Origin: Comamonas suwonensis
Lineage (GTDB): Bacteria > Pseudomonadota > Gammaproteobacteria > Burkholderiales > Burkholderiaceae_C
NCBI RefSeq assembly: GCF_012844455.2
Contig: NZ_JABBCQ020000003.1
Coordinates: forward strand, 186,001-250,000
Direction: 5' to 3'
DNA length: 64,000 nt
The position numbers and the translations under genes were made by a program. Each line of letters begins with the position of its first letter. Position 1 is the first letter of the stretch. Shown here piece after piece: positions 35,847 to 45,315 of this stretch. The notes beneath the pieces were generated by a model, which was given only the letters and a program-made list of their open reading frames with translations, was not told the origin of the DNA and ran no database searches.

Positions 35847-36157
35847 GCTGCCAGTGTAGGGGAGAGACCCAGTGGGTTTTGCGAGTATTCCTGTCGCTGA
35901 AAAGACAATTTCCTAGGCCTTCCCTGTATGTGCATTTGCAACATTTTTTTATATAGTGAAATCACAAAGCACGATTTGAAATTTAAAAAAAATGTGCGAA
36001 ACTCTGCGGCGATCGACACAGTGAATCGGTTTAATCCGGGGAGCACCCGAAGGTGCTGTGCCACGCGTTATGCGGTGTGGTGCCAACTACACCCGCGTGA
36101 TGCCGCACTCACTGATTCGGTGACAAAAGCTACCCCCTCTCGAAGGAGACACTCACA
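35847..36157. promoter_or_regulatory. Divergent control region between sensor kinase and aceE
   Basis: AT-rich around 35930-35990, with TATATAGT at 35951-35957 and a palindrome GTGAAATCAC (35956-35965). A hairpin GAGCACC-CGAA-GGTGCT lies in the leader at about 36040-36056. AAGGAG shortly before 36158 serves aceE. No convincing -35 partner at 17-base spacing was found. Confidence 0.4.
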
Positions 36158-38872
36158 ATGACAGCTCAGACTGATCCCAAAGGCGCTGGCTTGCCCGCCG
36201 GCCTGGACCAACAAGAATCGCGCGAGTGGATGGATGCCCTCTCTGCGGTGATCGACCGCGAAGGTGCAGACTACGCTCACAAGCTGATCGAAGATTTGCT
36301 TGAACACGCTCGTCAGAACAGCGTGGACATGCCTTTCTCGGCGAACACAGGCTACGTGAACACCATCGAAGTCGACCAGGAAGCCAAGTGCCCTGGCAAC
36401 CTCGAGATCGAAGGCCGCCTGCGCGCCTACATGCGCTGGAACGCCATGGCCATGGTGGTCAAGGCCAACCGCCTGCACCCCGCTGACGGTGGTGACCTGG
36501 GTGGTCACATCGGCTCCTTTGCTTCGCTGGCCAATATGTTTGCGGCCGGCTTCAACCACTTCTGGCACGCCGAGAACGAAAACCACGGTGGCGACTGTCT
36601 GTACATCCAGGGCCACGTGTCGCCCGGCATTTATGCCCGCGCCTACCTGGAAGGCCGCATCTCCGAAGAGCAGTTGCTGAACTTCCGCCAGGAAGTGGAC
36701 GGTAAGGGTCTGTCGAGCTACCCCCACCCCAAGCTGATGCCCGACTTCTGGCAGTTCCCCACGGTGTCCATGGGCCTGGGCCCACTGATGGCCATCTACC
36801 AGGCGCGCTTCCTGAAGTACCTGCACGCACGCGGCATTGCCAACACTGAAAACCGCAAGGTCTGGGTGTTCTGCGGCGACGGTGAAATGGACGAAGTGGA
36901 ATCCCTGGGTGCGATCGGCCTGGCCGCTCGTGAAAAGCTGGACAACCTGGTCTTCGTGATCAACTGCAACCTGCAGCGCCTGGATGGCCCTGTGCGCGGC
37001 AACGGCAAGATCATTCAGGAGCTGGAAGGTGAATTCCGCGGTTCCGGCTGGAACGTGATCAAGCTGATCTGGGGCAAGGGCTGGGACGAGCTGCTGGCCA
37101 AGGACAAGGACGGCGTGCTCAAGAAGATCATGATGGAGTGCAACGACGGTGACTATCAGGCCATGAAGGCCAACGATGGTGCTTACGTTCGCCAGCATTT
37201 CTTTGGCCGCGATCCTCGCGCTCTGAAGATGGTCGAGCATATGTCCGACGACGAAATCTGGAACCTGCGCCGTGGTGGTCACGATTCGCAGAAGGTCTAC
37301 GCTGCTTTCAAGGAAGCCAACACTGCACAAGGTCAGCCTACCGTGCTGCTGGTCAAGACCGTCAAGGGCTTTGGCATGGGCAAGATTGGCGAAGGCAAGA
37401 ACAACGTTCACCAGACCAAGAAGCTGAGCGACGAGGATATCAAGGCCTTCCGCGACCGTTTCAACATCCCAATCCCCGACAGCCAGATCGCGGATATCCC
37501 CTTCTACAAGCCGGCCGACGACACGCCGGAAATGAAGTACCTGCACGAGCGCCGCAAGGCTCTGGGTGGCTACCTGCCACACCGCCGTCAGGAAGCCGAC
37601 GAGAAGTTCACCGCTCCTGCGCTGGACACCTTCAAGGCGATTCTGGAACCCACACCCGAAGGCCGTGAAATCTCCACGACCCAGGCTTATGTGCGTTTCC
37701 TGACGCAGCTGCTGCGCGACAAGAACATCGGCCCCCGCGTGGTGCCAATCCTGGTGGACGAAGCCCGTACCTTTGGTATGGAAGGCCTGTTCCGTCAGAT
37801 CGGTATCTACAACCCCGCTGGTCAGCAGTACACCCCGGTCGACAAGGACCAGGTCATGTACTACCGCGAGGACAAGGCTGGTCAGATTCTGCAAGAAGGC
37901 ATCAACGAAGCCGGCGGCATGTCCAGCTGGATCGCTGCGGCCACCAGCTACAGCCATAGCAACCGGGTCATGATCCCGTTCTATGTGTACTACTCGATGT
38001 TCGGCTTCCAGCGCATTGGCGATCTGGCCTGGGCAGCGGGCGACCTGCAAGCGCGCGGCTTCCTGCTGGGCGGCACATCGGGCCGTACCACACTGAACGG
38101 CGAAGGCCTGCAGCACGAAGATGGTCACAGCCACATTCTGGCCAACACCATTCCTAACTGCGTGACTTACGACCCCACCTTCGCTCACGAAGTGGCCGTG
38201 ATCATGCAAGACGGTCTGCGCCGCATGGTGCAGAACCAGGAAAACATCTTCTACTACATCACCCTGCTGAACGAAAACTATCCCATGCCTGGCCTCGAAG
38301 CCGGCACGGAAGAGCAGATCCTCAAGGGCATGTACATGGTCAAGCCTGGCCAGAAGGTGCCTGACAGCGGTCTGCGCGTTCAACTGCTGGGCTCCGGCAC
38401 CATCCTGCGCGAATCGTTCTTCGCACAAGAACTGCTGGAAAAGGACTGGGGCGTTGCGGCCGACGTCTGGAGCTGCCCATCCTTCAACGAACTGACCCGC
38501 GAAGGTCAGGACGTCGATCGCTTCAACATGTTGCACCCACTGGAAGCCGCCAAGGTTCCATTCGTGGCACAGCAACTGGCGGCTCACCCCGGTCCAGTCG
38601 TTGCTTCGACCGACTACATGAAGGCTTACGCCGAGCAGATCCGTCCTTACATGCCCAAGGGCCGCACCTACAAGGTGCTGGGTACCGATGGTTTCGGTCG
38701 TTCCGACTTCCGTTCGAAGCTGCGCGAGCACTTCGAAATCAACCGTCACTACATCGTCATCGCTGCACTGCGCGGCCTGGCTGATGAAGGCAAGATCAAC
38801 GCGACGACTGTGGCCGAAGCGATCAAGAAGTACGGTATCAACACCGACAAGATCAACCCGCTGCACGCCTAA
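36158..38872 (+). CDS. aceE: Pyruvate dehydrogenase E1 component, homodimeric
   Basis: 904-residue E1p of the homodimeric (alpha2) class. It decarboxylates pyruvate with thiamine diphosphate and reductively acetylates the lipoyl groups of AceF. The N-terminal region has ESREWMDALSAVIDREG, the ThDP-Mg site is GDGEMDEVESLGAIGLAARE ending in ...NCNLQRLDGPV, and DGHSH and GYLPHRRQE are typical. GAAGGAG precedes the ATG. First gene of aceE-aceF-unknown-lpdA. Very high codon bias suggests strong expression. Confidence 0.97.
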   Translation: MTAQTDPKGAGLPAGLDQQESREWMDALSAVIDREGADYAHKLIEDLLEHARQNSVDMPFSANTGYVNTIEVDQEAKCPGNLEIEGRLRAYMRWNAMAMVVKANRLHPADGGDLGGHIGSFASLANMFAAGFNHFWHAENENHGGDCLYIQGHVSPGIYARAYLEGRISEEQLLNFRQEVDGKGLSSYPHPKLMPDFWQFPTVSMGLGPLMAIYQARFLKYLHARGIANTENRKVWVFCGDGEMDEVESLGAIGLAAREKLDNLVFVINCNLQRLDGPVRGNGKIIQELEGEFRGSGWNVIKLIWGKGWDELLAKDKDGVLKKIMMECNDGDYQAMKANDGAYVRQHFFGRDPRALKMVEHMSDDEIWNLRRGGHDSQKVYAAFKEANTAQGQPTVLLVKTVKGFGMGKIGEGKNNVHQTKKLSDEDIKAFRDRFNIPIPDSQIADIPFYKPADDTPEMKYLHERRKALGGYLPHRRQEADEKFTAPALDTFKAILEPTPEGREISTTQAYVRFLTQLLRDKNIGPRVVPILVDEARTFGMEGLFRQIGIYNPAGQQYTPVDKDQVMYYREDKAGQILQEGINEAGGMSSWIAAATSYSHSNRVMIPFYVYYSMFGFQRIGDLAWAAGDLQARGFLLGGTSGRTTLNGEGLQHEDGHSHILANTIPNCVTYDPTFAHEVAVIMQDGLRRMVQNQENIFYYITLLNENYPMPGLEAGTEEQILKGMYMVKPGQKVPDSGLRVQLLGSGTILRESFFAQELLEKDWGVAADVWSCPSFNELTREGQDVDRFNMLHPLEAAKVPFVAQQLAAHPGPVVASTDYMKAYAEQIRPYMPKGRTYKVLGTDGFGRSDFRSKLREHFEINRHYIVIAALRGLADEGKINATTVAEAIKKYGINTDKINPLHA

Positions 38873-38890
38873 GAACGGGAGATATCGAAC

Positions 38891-40567
38891 ATGGCATTGA
38901 CAGACATCAAAGTCCCCGACATTGGCGACTTCTCCGAAGTTGGCGTGATCGAAGTGCTGGTCAAGGTGGGTGACACCATCAAGGTCGAGCAGTCCCTGTT
39001 GACCGTGGAATCCGACAAGGCTTCCATGGAGATCCCTTCGAGCCACGCTGGCGTGGTCAAGGAGATCAAGGTCGCTCTGGGCGACAAGGTCAAGGAAGGC
39101 TCCGTGATCGTGGTGCTGGAAACCGCGGAAGCGGCTCCTGCTCCAGCAGCTGCTGCTGCGGCCCCCGTGGCTGCTGCACCTGCACCCGTGGCCGCCGCTC
39201 CTGTAGCAGCTGCTCCGGTCGCTGCAGCGCCTGCCGCCTCGTCCACCGTGGACCTGAAGATTCCCGATATCGGTGATTTCAAGGACGTGGCTGTGATTGA
39301 AATGCTGGTCAAGGTGGGCGACACCGTGGCCGTTGAGCAATCACTGTTCACCGTGGAGTCCGACAAGGCTTCGATGGAGATCCCATCGCCTTCGGCCGGC
39401 ACCATCACGGCGCTGAGCATCAAGCTGGGCGACACCGTCAATATCGGTGACGTTGTGGGTCAGATCACGGTGCAAGGCGCGGCTCCTGCAGCAGCTCCTG
39501 TGCAGGCAGCGGCTCCTGCCGCTGCTGCGGTTGCCGCCCCTGTGGCTGCTCCAGTTGCTGCAGCCCCCGTGGCCGCCGCTCCAGTGGCTGCTCCAGCGCA
39601 CAACCCCACGGTTGCGCCTTCGGGCAAGCTGCCCCACGCATCGCCTTCGGTGCGCAAGTTCGCTCGTGAACTGGGCGTGCCTCTGGCGGAAGTCAAGGGT
39701 TCGGGCCAAAAGGGCCGTATCACGGCTGACGACATTCAAGCCTTCACCAAGTCGGTGATGGCCGGTGCCGTGCAGACCCTGGCTCAGCAAGCCACAGCGC
39801 CCAAGTCTTCCGGCGGCAACGTCGGTGGCCTGGAAGTGCTGGCCTGGCCCAAGGTCGACTTCGCCAAGTTCGGTCCGGTGGAACGCAAGGATCTGTCGCG
39901 CATCAAGAAGATCTCGGGCGCCAACCTGCACCGCAACTGGGTGATGATTCCCCACGTCACCAACAATGACCTGGCCGACATCACCGAGCTGGAAGCCTTC
40001 CGCGTCTCGACCAATGCCGAAAGCGCAAAGGCCAAGAGCGATGTCAAGGTCACCATGCTGGCTTTCGTCATCAAGGCACTGGTTGCTGCACTCAAGAAGT
40101 TCCCTGAGTTCAACACCAGCCTCGACGGCGACACCCTGGTCTACAAGCAGTACTTCAACATCGGTTTTGCCGCTGACACGCCCAACGGTCTCGTTGTGCC
40201 CGTGCTCAAGGATGCCGACAAGAAGGGCATCATGCAGATCAGCCAGGAAATGGGCGAGCTGGCCAAGAAGGCCCGCGACGGCAAGCTCGGTGCAGCCGAT
40301 ATGCAAGGCGGTTGCATGTCCATCTCGTCGCTGGGCGGCATTGGTGGCACCCACTTCACACCTATCGTGAACGCCCCTGAAGTGGCGATTCTGGGTCTGT
40401 CCAAGGGCCAGATGACTCCCGTGTGGGATGGCAAGCAATTTGTGCCCCGCCTGATGCTGCCGCTGAGCCTGTCGTACGACCACCGCGTCATCGACGGCGC
40501 GCTGGCTGCACGCTTCAACGCCTATCTGGGCGCCGTGCTGGCGGATTACCGCCGCATCCTGCTGTAA
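38891..40567 (+). CDS. aceF: Dihydrolipoamide acetyltransferase E2 with two lipoyl domains
   Basis: 558-residue E2 core of pyruvate dehydrogenase. Two lipoyl domains (about residues 3-77 and 120-192), each with ESDKASMEIPS and the lipoylated Lys, are separated by Ala/Pro linkers. A peripheral-subunit-binding domain follows (ASPSVRKFARELGVPLAEVK), then the acetyltransferase domain ending in LSLSYDHRVIDGALAARFNA with the catalytic His and Asp. It transfers acetyl groups to CoA. Eighteen bases after aceE. Confidence 0.97.
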   Translation: MALTDIKVPDIGDFSEVGVIEVLVKVGDTIKVEQSLLTVESDKASMEIPSSHAGVVKEIKVALGDKVKEGSVIVVLETAEAAPAPAAAAAAPVAAAPAPVAAAPVAAAPVAAAPAASSTVDLKIPDIGDFKDVAVIEMLVKVGDTVAVEQSLFTVESDKASMEIPSPSAGTITALSIKLGDTVNIGDVVGQITVQGAAPAAAPVQAAAPAAAAVAAPVAAPVAAAPVAAAPVAAPAHNPTVAPSGKLPHASPSVRKFARELGVPLAEVKGSGQKGRITADDIQAFTKSVMAGAVQTLAQQATAPKSSGGNVGGLEVLAWPKVDFAKFGPVERKDLSRIKKISGANLHRNWVMIPHVTNNDLADITELEAFRVSTNAESAKAKSDVKVTMLAFVIKALVAALKKFPEFNTSLDGDTLVYKQYFNIGFAADTPNGLVVPVLKDADKKGIMQISQEMGELAKKARDGKLGAADMQGGCMSISSLGGIGGTHFTPIVNAPEVAILGLSKGQMTPVWDGKQFVPRLMLPLSLSYDHRVIDGALAARFNAYLGAVLADYRRILL

Positions 40568-40600
40568 GTCAGAGCAAGAGCAGGCCGGTTTTGAAAGAAA

Positions 40601-40645
40601 TCGGCCTGTAGCGCATATAAATCATGCGCAAGCTGCTATCAAAAC
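40601..40645. repeat. Dispersed palindromic box within the PDH cluster
   Basis: GGCCTGTAGCGCATATAAAT then CATGCGCAAGCTGCTATCAA; between aceF and the unknown gene. Confidence 0.6.
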
Positions 40646-40684
40646 TGATGCGCTTGCGCTTCACCTTACTGCCTTGTGAGTGAG

Positions 40685-41560
40685 ATGAAGAACCTGAGAC
40701 AGCACCCCATCGAGCATGTGCGCGGCGTCATCCCCGGCATCCGGCCTTTTCCGGATGTGGCGGAGGTGTTTGCCGAGCCGGTCAACAAGTACGCGCGGCA
40801 TTTTCTGCCGCTGGTAACGATTGACCTCGCGCTGCTGGATGACGCCTGGAGCGGGCCGATTCATCTCATCGCCCCCTGCGAGCCCTATGACGGGCGCGTG
40901 GGGGAGTGGGGTGGTGAGGAGTTTGGTAATGCGCTGCTCAAGCCTGACTGGCTGGCTTTCAAGCTGAACGACGACGGCAAGTACGAGCTGCTGGGTGACT
41001 GGCGCTACTTCATGCTGGAGCAGGAGCGTGCCGACTGGGCTGAAAAAAAGCACAGCTGGCGCGAAGTGCGGGACATGCACCGTGACCTGGTCAAACGCGG
41101 CGTAGAGCCACCGTTTGCGCTCGATCACGAAGCCCGGTATTCGTGGAACGACATCATGGAGCTGCACTACGCGCTTCAGCATGCGATCTATGAGCAGGCC
41201 AGGCAGGACTTTCTGGCCAACGGCTGGAATGCTGCCAAGCCCTGGGGTGACGCTGCTGAAGTTGCCAAGCTGCCCTTGTATGAGCTAGGCACGGATTGTT
41301 ATGACTCCACTTCGGGTCGCTATCTGCTCGGCGTGCTGGGCGGGCCTGCGTGGGGCGGTAACTGGAGCAATCTGACCAACCCGCTGCTCAGTGACATTGG
41401 TACGGATGACGGCATTCACCCCATCCACCCGGAAACGGACGCTGCATTCGAGTTCATCACCAGCACCTATGCCAACGAGTTCACCGGCAGCGACTGCGAA
41501 ATTCTGCTGTTCTTCGAGCCCGAAAGCCGCACCGTACTGCTGACGTTTGACTGGAGCTGA
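40685..41560 (+). CDS. Unrecognised protein inserted between aceF and lpdA
   Basis: 291-residue soluble protein, acidic and rich in Trp and aromatic residues (WGGEEFGNALLKPDWLAFKL, DWRYFMLEQERADWAEKK). The C-terminal part (LGGPAWGGNWSNLTNPLL, then CEILLFFEPESRTVLLTFDW) has a faint likeness to DUF1963/YwqG-type proteins, but I would not name it on that. A GTG three codons upstream (40676) is an alternative start. It sits inside the pyruvate dehydrogenase cluster on the same strand, yet its codon use is less biased than that of its neighbours and a palindromic box precedes it, so it is probably a later insertion. Function unknown. Confidence 0.7.
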   Translation: MKNLRQHPIEHVRGVIPGIRPFPDVAEVFAEPVNKYARHFLPLVTIDLALLDDAWSGPIHLIAPCEPYDGRVGEWGGEEFGNALLKPDWLAFKLNDDGKYELLGDWRYFMLEQERADWAEKKHSWREVRDMHRDLVKRGVEPPFALDHEARYSWNDIMELHYALQHAIYEQARQDFLANGWNAAKPWGDAAEVAKLPLYELGTDCYDSTSGRYLLGVLGGPAWGGNWSNLTNPLLSDIGTDDGIHPIHPETDAAFEFITSTYANEFTGSDCEILLFFEPESRTVLLTFDWS

Positions 41561-41662
41561 GGCGCAAGCCCCGTCTTCAGACCGAGACAGACCCGAGACA
41601 ACCCGTTTGAGCTGCCTGTAGCGTCAGGCAGCCCAGAGACAAAAACCAAGATAGGAGCGCAT

Positions 41663-43507
41663 ATGAGCCTCATCGATATCAAGGTACCTAACATTGGCGA
41701 CTTCGCCGAAGTTGGCGTGATCGAACTGCTGGTTCAGCCCGGTGACACCGTGGCTGTGGACCAATCGCTGCTGACTGTGGAGAGCGACAAAGCCTCCATG
41801 GAGATCCCCTCCAGCCATGCTGGCGTGGTCAAGGCCATTCTGGTCAAGGTCGGTGACAAGGTTGCCGAAGGCTCCGTCATCATCTCGCTGGAAGCCACTG
41901 CCGGTGCTGCAGCTCCTGCACCCGCAGCAGCTGCTCCCGCTCCCGTGGCTGCACCGGTTGCAGCGCCAGTCGCCACACCCGTCGCAGCAGCTCCTGCCCC
42001 CGTGGCCAGCAACTTTGCCGGCACCGTGGACATGGACTGCGACGTTGTTGTCATCGGTGGTGGCCCCGGCGGCTACTCCGCAGCCTTCCGCGCAGCCGAT
42101 CTGGGCCTCAAGGTCATCCTGGTCGAGCGTTACGCCACCCTGGGCGGCGTCTGCCTGAACGTGGGTTGCATTCCCTCCAAGGCACTGCTGCACGTGGCTG
42201 CCGTGATGGACGAAGTCAAGCACCTGGAAGTGGCGGGCGTCAAGTTCGCGGCTCCTGAAGTCAACATTGACCAGTTGCGCGGCCACAAGGAAAAGGTCAT
42301 CGGCAAGCTGACCGGCGGTCTGGGCCAGATGGCCAAGATGCGCAAGGTCACCGTCGTGCGCGGCTATGGCAACTTCGTGTCTGCCAACCACCTCGAAGTG
42401 GAAGAAACCACGGGCGAAGGCCAAGAGAAGACCGGCAGCAAGAAGATCGTTCAGTTCAAGAACGCCATCATCGCTGCGGGCTCGCAAGCCGTGCACCTGC
42501 CCTTCATGCCCAAGGACCCCCGCGTGGTCGATTCCACCGGCGCGCTGGACCTGAAGGAAGTGCCCAAGCGCATGCTGATCCTGGGCGGCGGCATCATCGG
42601 TCTGGAAATGGGCACCGTCTATTCCACACTGGGCGCACGCCTGGACGTGGTGGAAATGATGGATGGCCTGATGCAAGGCGCTGACCGCGATCTGGTCAAG
42701 ATCTGGCAGAAGATGAACGCGCCGCGTTTCGACAACATCATGGTCAACACCAAGACCGTGGGTGCCGAAGCCACGCCCGAAGGCATCAAGGTCTCGTTCG
42801 CTCCTGCCAAGGACGGCATCACCGTGCCTGAACCCCAGACCTACGACCTGGTTCTGCAAGCCGTGGGCCGCACGCCCAACGGCAAGAAGATCAGCGCCGA
42901 AAAGGCTGGCGTGGCTGTGACCGATCGCGGCTTCATCGACGTCGACATCCAGATGCGCACCAACGTGCCCAACATCTTCGCAATCGGCGACATCGTGGGT
43001 CAGCCCATGCTGGCACACAAGGCCGTGCACGAAGCCCACGTGGCCGCGGAAGTCATCGCTGGCGAGCTGCAAGGCAACAAGGAGCTGGCTGCTGCCGCTT
43101 TCAATGCCCGCGTGATTCCTTCGGTGGCTTACACCGACCCCGAAGTGGCATGGGTGGGTCTGACCGAAGACCAGGCCAAGGCACAAGGCATCAAGGTCAA
43201 GAAGGGCCTGTTCCCCTGGGCAGCCTCCGGCCGCGCCATTGCCAACGGCCGCGACGAAGGCGTGACCAAGCTGCTGTTTGACGACTCCCCCGAAGCCCAC
43301 GGCCATGGCCGTATCCTGGGCGGCGGCATGGTCGGCACACACGCCGGCGACATGATCGGCGAAGTGGCTCTGGCCATCGAAATGGGCGCAGACACCGTGG
43401 ACATCGGCAAGACCATTCACCCCCACCCAACCCTTGGAGAGTCCATCGGCATGGCGGCGGAAGTGGCACATGGTTCCTGCACGGATGTGCCACCTGTGCG
43501 CAAGTAA
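41663..43507 (+). CDS. lpdA: Dihydrolipoyl dehydrogenase E3 with N-terminal lipoyl domain
   Basis: 614-residue E3. An N-terminal lipoyl domain (about residues 3-77, ESDKASMEIPS) and an Ala/Pro linker precede the flavoprotein. The FAD-binding segment is DCDVVVIGGGPGGYSAAFRA, the redox disulfide is GGVCLNVGCIPSK, the NAD-binding segment contains LILGGGIIGLEMGTVY, and the C-terminal THPHPTLGE-like segment (TIHPHPTLGESIGM) carries the catalytic His. It reoxidises dihydrolipoamide using NAD+. The lipoyl extension is known in several betaproteobacterial and neisserial E3 proteins. Last gene of the cluster, followed by a terminator. Confidence 0.97.
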   Translation: MSLIDIKVPNIGDFAEVGVIELLVQPGDTVAVDQSLLTVESDKASMEIPSSHAGVVKAILVKVGDKVAEGSVIISLEATAGAAAPAPAAAAPAPVAAPVAAPVATPVAAAPAPVASNFAGTVDMDCDVVVIGGGPGGYSAAFRAADLGLKVILVERYATLGGVCLNVGCIPSKALLHVAAVMDEVKHLEVAGVKFAAPEVNIDQLRGHKEKVIGKLTGGLGQMAKMRKVTVVRGYGNFVSANHLEVEETTGEGQEKTGSKKIVQFKNAIIAAGSQAVHLPFMPKDPRVVDSTGALDLKEVPKRMLILGGGIIGLEMGTVYSTLGARLDVVEMMDGLMQGADRDLVKIWQKMNAPRFDNIMVNTKTVGAEATPEGIKVSFAPAKDGITVPEPQTYDLVLQAVGRTPNGKKISAEKAGVAVTDRGFIDVDIQMRTNVPNIFAIGDIVGQPMLAHKAVHEAHVAAEVIAGELQGNKELAAAAFNARVIPSVAYTDPEVAWVGLTEDQAKAQGIKVKKGLFPWAASGRAIANGRDEGVTKLLFDDSPEAHGHGRILGGGMVGTHAGDMIGEVALAIEMGADTVDIGKTIHPHPTLGESIGMAAEVAHGSCTDVPPVRK

Positions 43508-43536
43508 GTGCAGAGATCAAGTCTCAGGATCTGATC

Positions 43537-43572
43537 AAAACAAAGGCAGCCTTCGGGCTGCCTTTGTTTTTT
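43537..43572 (+). terminator. Rho-independent terminator of the PDH cluster
   Basis: AAAACAAAGGCAGCC and GGCTGCCTTTGTTTT arms around TTCG. Confidence 0.9.
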
Positions 43573-43636
43573 GGCGTTGATTGCTGTGTCTTATCCAGGC
43601 CGTAGCATGCAGGACTACACGCCTATCCATAATGAT

Positions 43637-44398
43637 TTATGAAAATAAAACGTCTTCAATGCAACTAATTATTTCGGATGATTTAATTGCTGTGCCTAAT
43701 GATAAGTTGGTTCTCAGGTTTCCATTTTCTGGAAAATATTTATATTCATAAATAACCCCAACCATTGAAAAAGAATCTTTATTTTTATCTTCAATAAATA
43801 CAGGACTTCCACTGGATCCTGGCCAAACAACTCCATCTAGAAGGAATTCAGGCTTCCCATCGAAGTCCACTTCGGATAAGGAAGCCATGTTGGCAGTCCT
43901 TACAATTGGTAAGTGATGGGTCTTCTCCATCAACTCTTTCGGGTACCCGAAAAAGAGTAGGCTAGCCCCAGGTGGAATGGATGAATTTTCCCAGTCAAGA
44001 ATCATTTTTTGACTGAATGGAACTAAAGCTAGGTCATTCCTCTTTATTATGCTATTGCATGAGATGAATGCTAAGTCTATCGCTTTATTTTTATGAAAAA
44101 ATACTTCGTTAGAACTCATGTCAATGCTGGCATAATTATACTTGTCTATATTTAGTGAGCCAGATGGCGAGTTCACTGTAAAACAATCGTTCAAATCTGT
44201 GGCGCGTTTGTGAAATACGGCTTTAATGAATTTGTAGTCTTCTATGACATGTCTATTGGTTACTATGAATGGGATAATATTGTTTTCGAATTCGTAAACA
44301 AACAAAAATCCGGTGCCGATATTATTTGATTTTTCTTTTTCTACCTTGAGTAATATTGTATTAAACATGGCACATTTTTGCCAACCATTAATTATCAT
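43637..44398 (-). CDS. Trypsin-like serine protease, AT-rich
   Basis: 253-residue S1-type protease without a signal peptide, so probably cytoplasmic. The triad is visible: FIVTNRHVIED (His50), KAIDLAFIS (Asp108) and PGSSGSPVF (Ser196 within GSSGSP). GTGFLF near residue 29 is the usual opening strand. The gene is strongly AT-rich relative to its surroundings, pointing to transfer. CTAGGAGAAGCA before the ATG at 44398 decides the start. It follows a frameshifted phospholipase-D-like gene by 29 bases on the same strand. Cytoplasmic trypsin-like proteases occur in several anti-phage systems; that role here is inference. Confidence 0.82.
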   Translation of the reverse strand: MIINGWQKCAMFNTILLKVEKEKSNNIGTGFLFVYEFENNIIPFIVTNRHVIEDYKFIKAVFHKRATDLNDCFTVNSPSGSLNIDKYNYASIDMSSNEVFFHKNKAIDLAFISCNSIIKRNDLALVPFSQKMILDWENSSIPPGASLLFFGYPKELMEKTHHLPIVRTANMASLSEVDFDGKPEFLLDGVVWPGSSGSPVFIEDKNKDSFSMVGVIYEYKYFPENGNLRTNLSLGTAIKSSEIISCIEDVLFS

Positions 44399-44427
44399 TG
44401 CTTCTCCTAGTGAATTTTGGTTTTAAT

Positions 44428-45074
44428 TTAATAAACCATTGGCTGAAATTGTTCAGGCCATAAAAAATAGGGCCCAAACCTAGACTTAGCCACAAATTCA
44501 ATCCCCGCCTGCTTGGCCGCGATCTTGGAGGTGGAAAGTTTCTGAACACCATTGCTACTGACTTCCTCATCGCTGCCATCTGCATTTCCATTGGCGGTGG
44601 CTGATTCCTGTTCGACGGCGTTTACACGCTCCATGCTGATGCGCACTTCATCGCTGATTCGGATGATGCGCTGCGCTTCGCTTCTTCGTAGGTGTCTTTA
44701 TAGAGTTCCGCATTGTCATCGCGACGGATAAGGATGCCCATTTCGTTTTTATTGATCTGGCTGAACTCGTAGAGGTTCAGACTGGTGAGGATGGCGTTTT
44801 CCTCGTTCAGATAGCACTTGGCATGCAGGTTTTTGCAAAAGCTGGTGCGGATATAGCTCTGCGCCTTGAGCCATTCGATTTCCTGTGGCTGTAAATCGCT
44901 TTTGCCGTAGACGATGCGCACATCGATCTTCAGCCGGTTTTTGTCTTCCAGCAGTTCCTTGATACGGTCATTGAGCTTGAGAAAAGGGCTGATGAGTACC
45001 AGCCTTTCCTTGGTGCCGTTGATCAGTTCTTCAAGAAAGTAATTGGTCGCTGACGTATTTAAAAATTTGGCCAT
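44428..45074 (-). pseudogene. Phospholipase-D-like nuclease-family gene, frameshifted
   Basis: The first 150 codons encode a PLD-like domain (ERLVLISPFLKLNDRIKELL, then NLHAKCYLNEENAILTSLNL, an HxK motif with the following Asn). After YKDTYEEA the frame changes. A tandem GAAGC duplication (44675-44684 on the plus strand) shifts it; removing five bases restores EEAQRIIRISDEVRISMERV and runs to a stop at 44428, giving 213 residues. The C-terminal part includes KLSTSKIAAK and GPYFLWPEQF. Single HKD-type motif, so it would need to dimerise. The five-base duplication may be a real slippage switch, an old lesion or an assembly error. Confidence 0.8.
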
Positions 45075-45315
45075 ATTGTTTTAAGCGCTTTGCAAGATAT
45101 CTCCTACATTGAGTCTAAAAGCAAGGCTCTGTTTTCTGAAACAATTTGTCTATAAATCAAGTGTGATAAATTTTTTGTTTTTTTGATAGGAATGAAATAT
45201 TTATCAAAATTGATAGCTGTAAACGCATTCTGCATAAAGGCTAAAGCTGAATTTTTTTATTTTTGGATGGTGCAAGCCTCAAGGGAGTTTTCTAGCGTTA
45301 TATCGCCGCCAGCGA
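45075..45315. other. AT-rich gap upstream of the PLD-like gene
   Basis: Contains the promoter side of the PLD-like gene and a palindromic box (45207-45256). No gene is supported; a 63-codon frame at 45183 runs into the composite repeat and is rejected. Confidence 0.4.
45207..45256. repeat. Dispersed palindromic box (diverged)
   Basis: AATTGATAGCTGTAAACGCA then GCATAAAGGCTAAAGCTGAATT; AT-rich member of the family, 60 bases before composite copy 3. Confidence 0.5.

Noticed and set aside
35936-35957. TTGCAA plus TATAGT as an aceE promoter
   Set aside because: The spacing is 10 bases rather than about 17.
36068-39340. 1090-codon open frame antisense to aceE
   Set aside because: Caused by the strong codon bias of aceE; composition is His/Val/Gln-rich low complexity and no family is recognisable.
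41624-43471. 615-codon frame antisense to lpdA
   Set aside because: Shadow of a highly biased gene; lpdA is certain.
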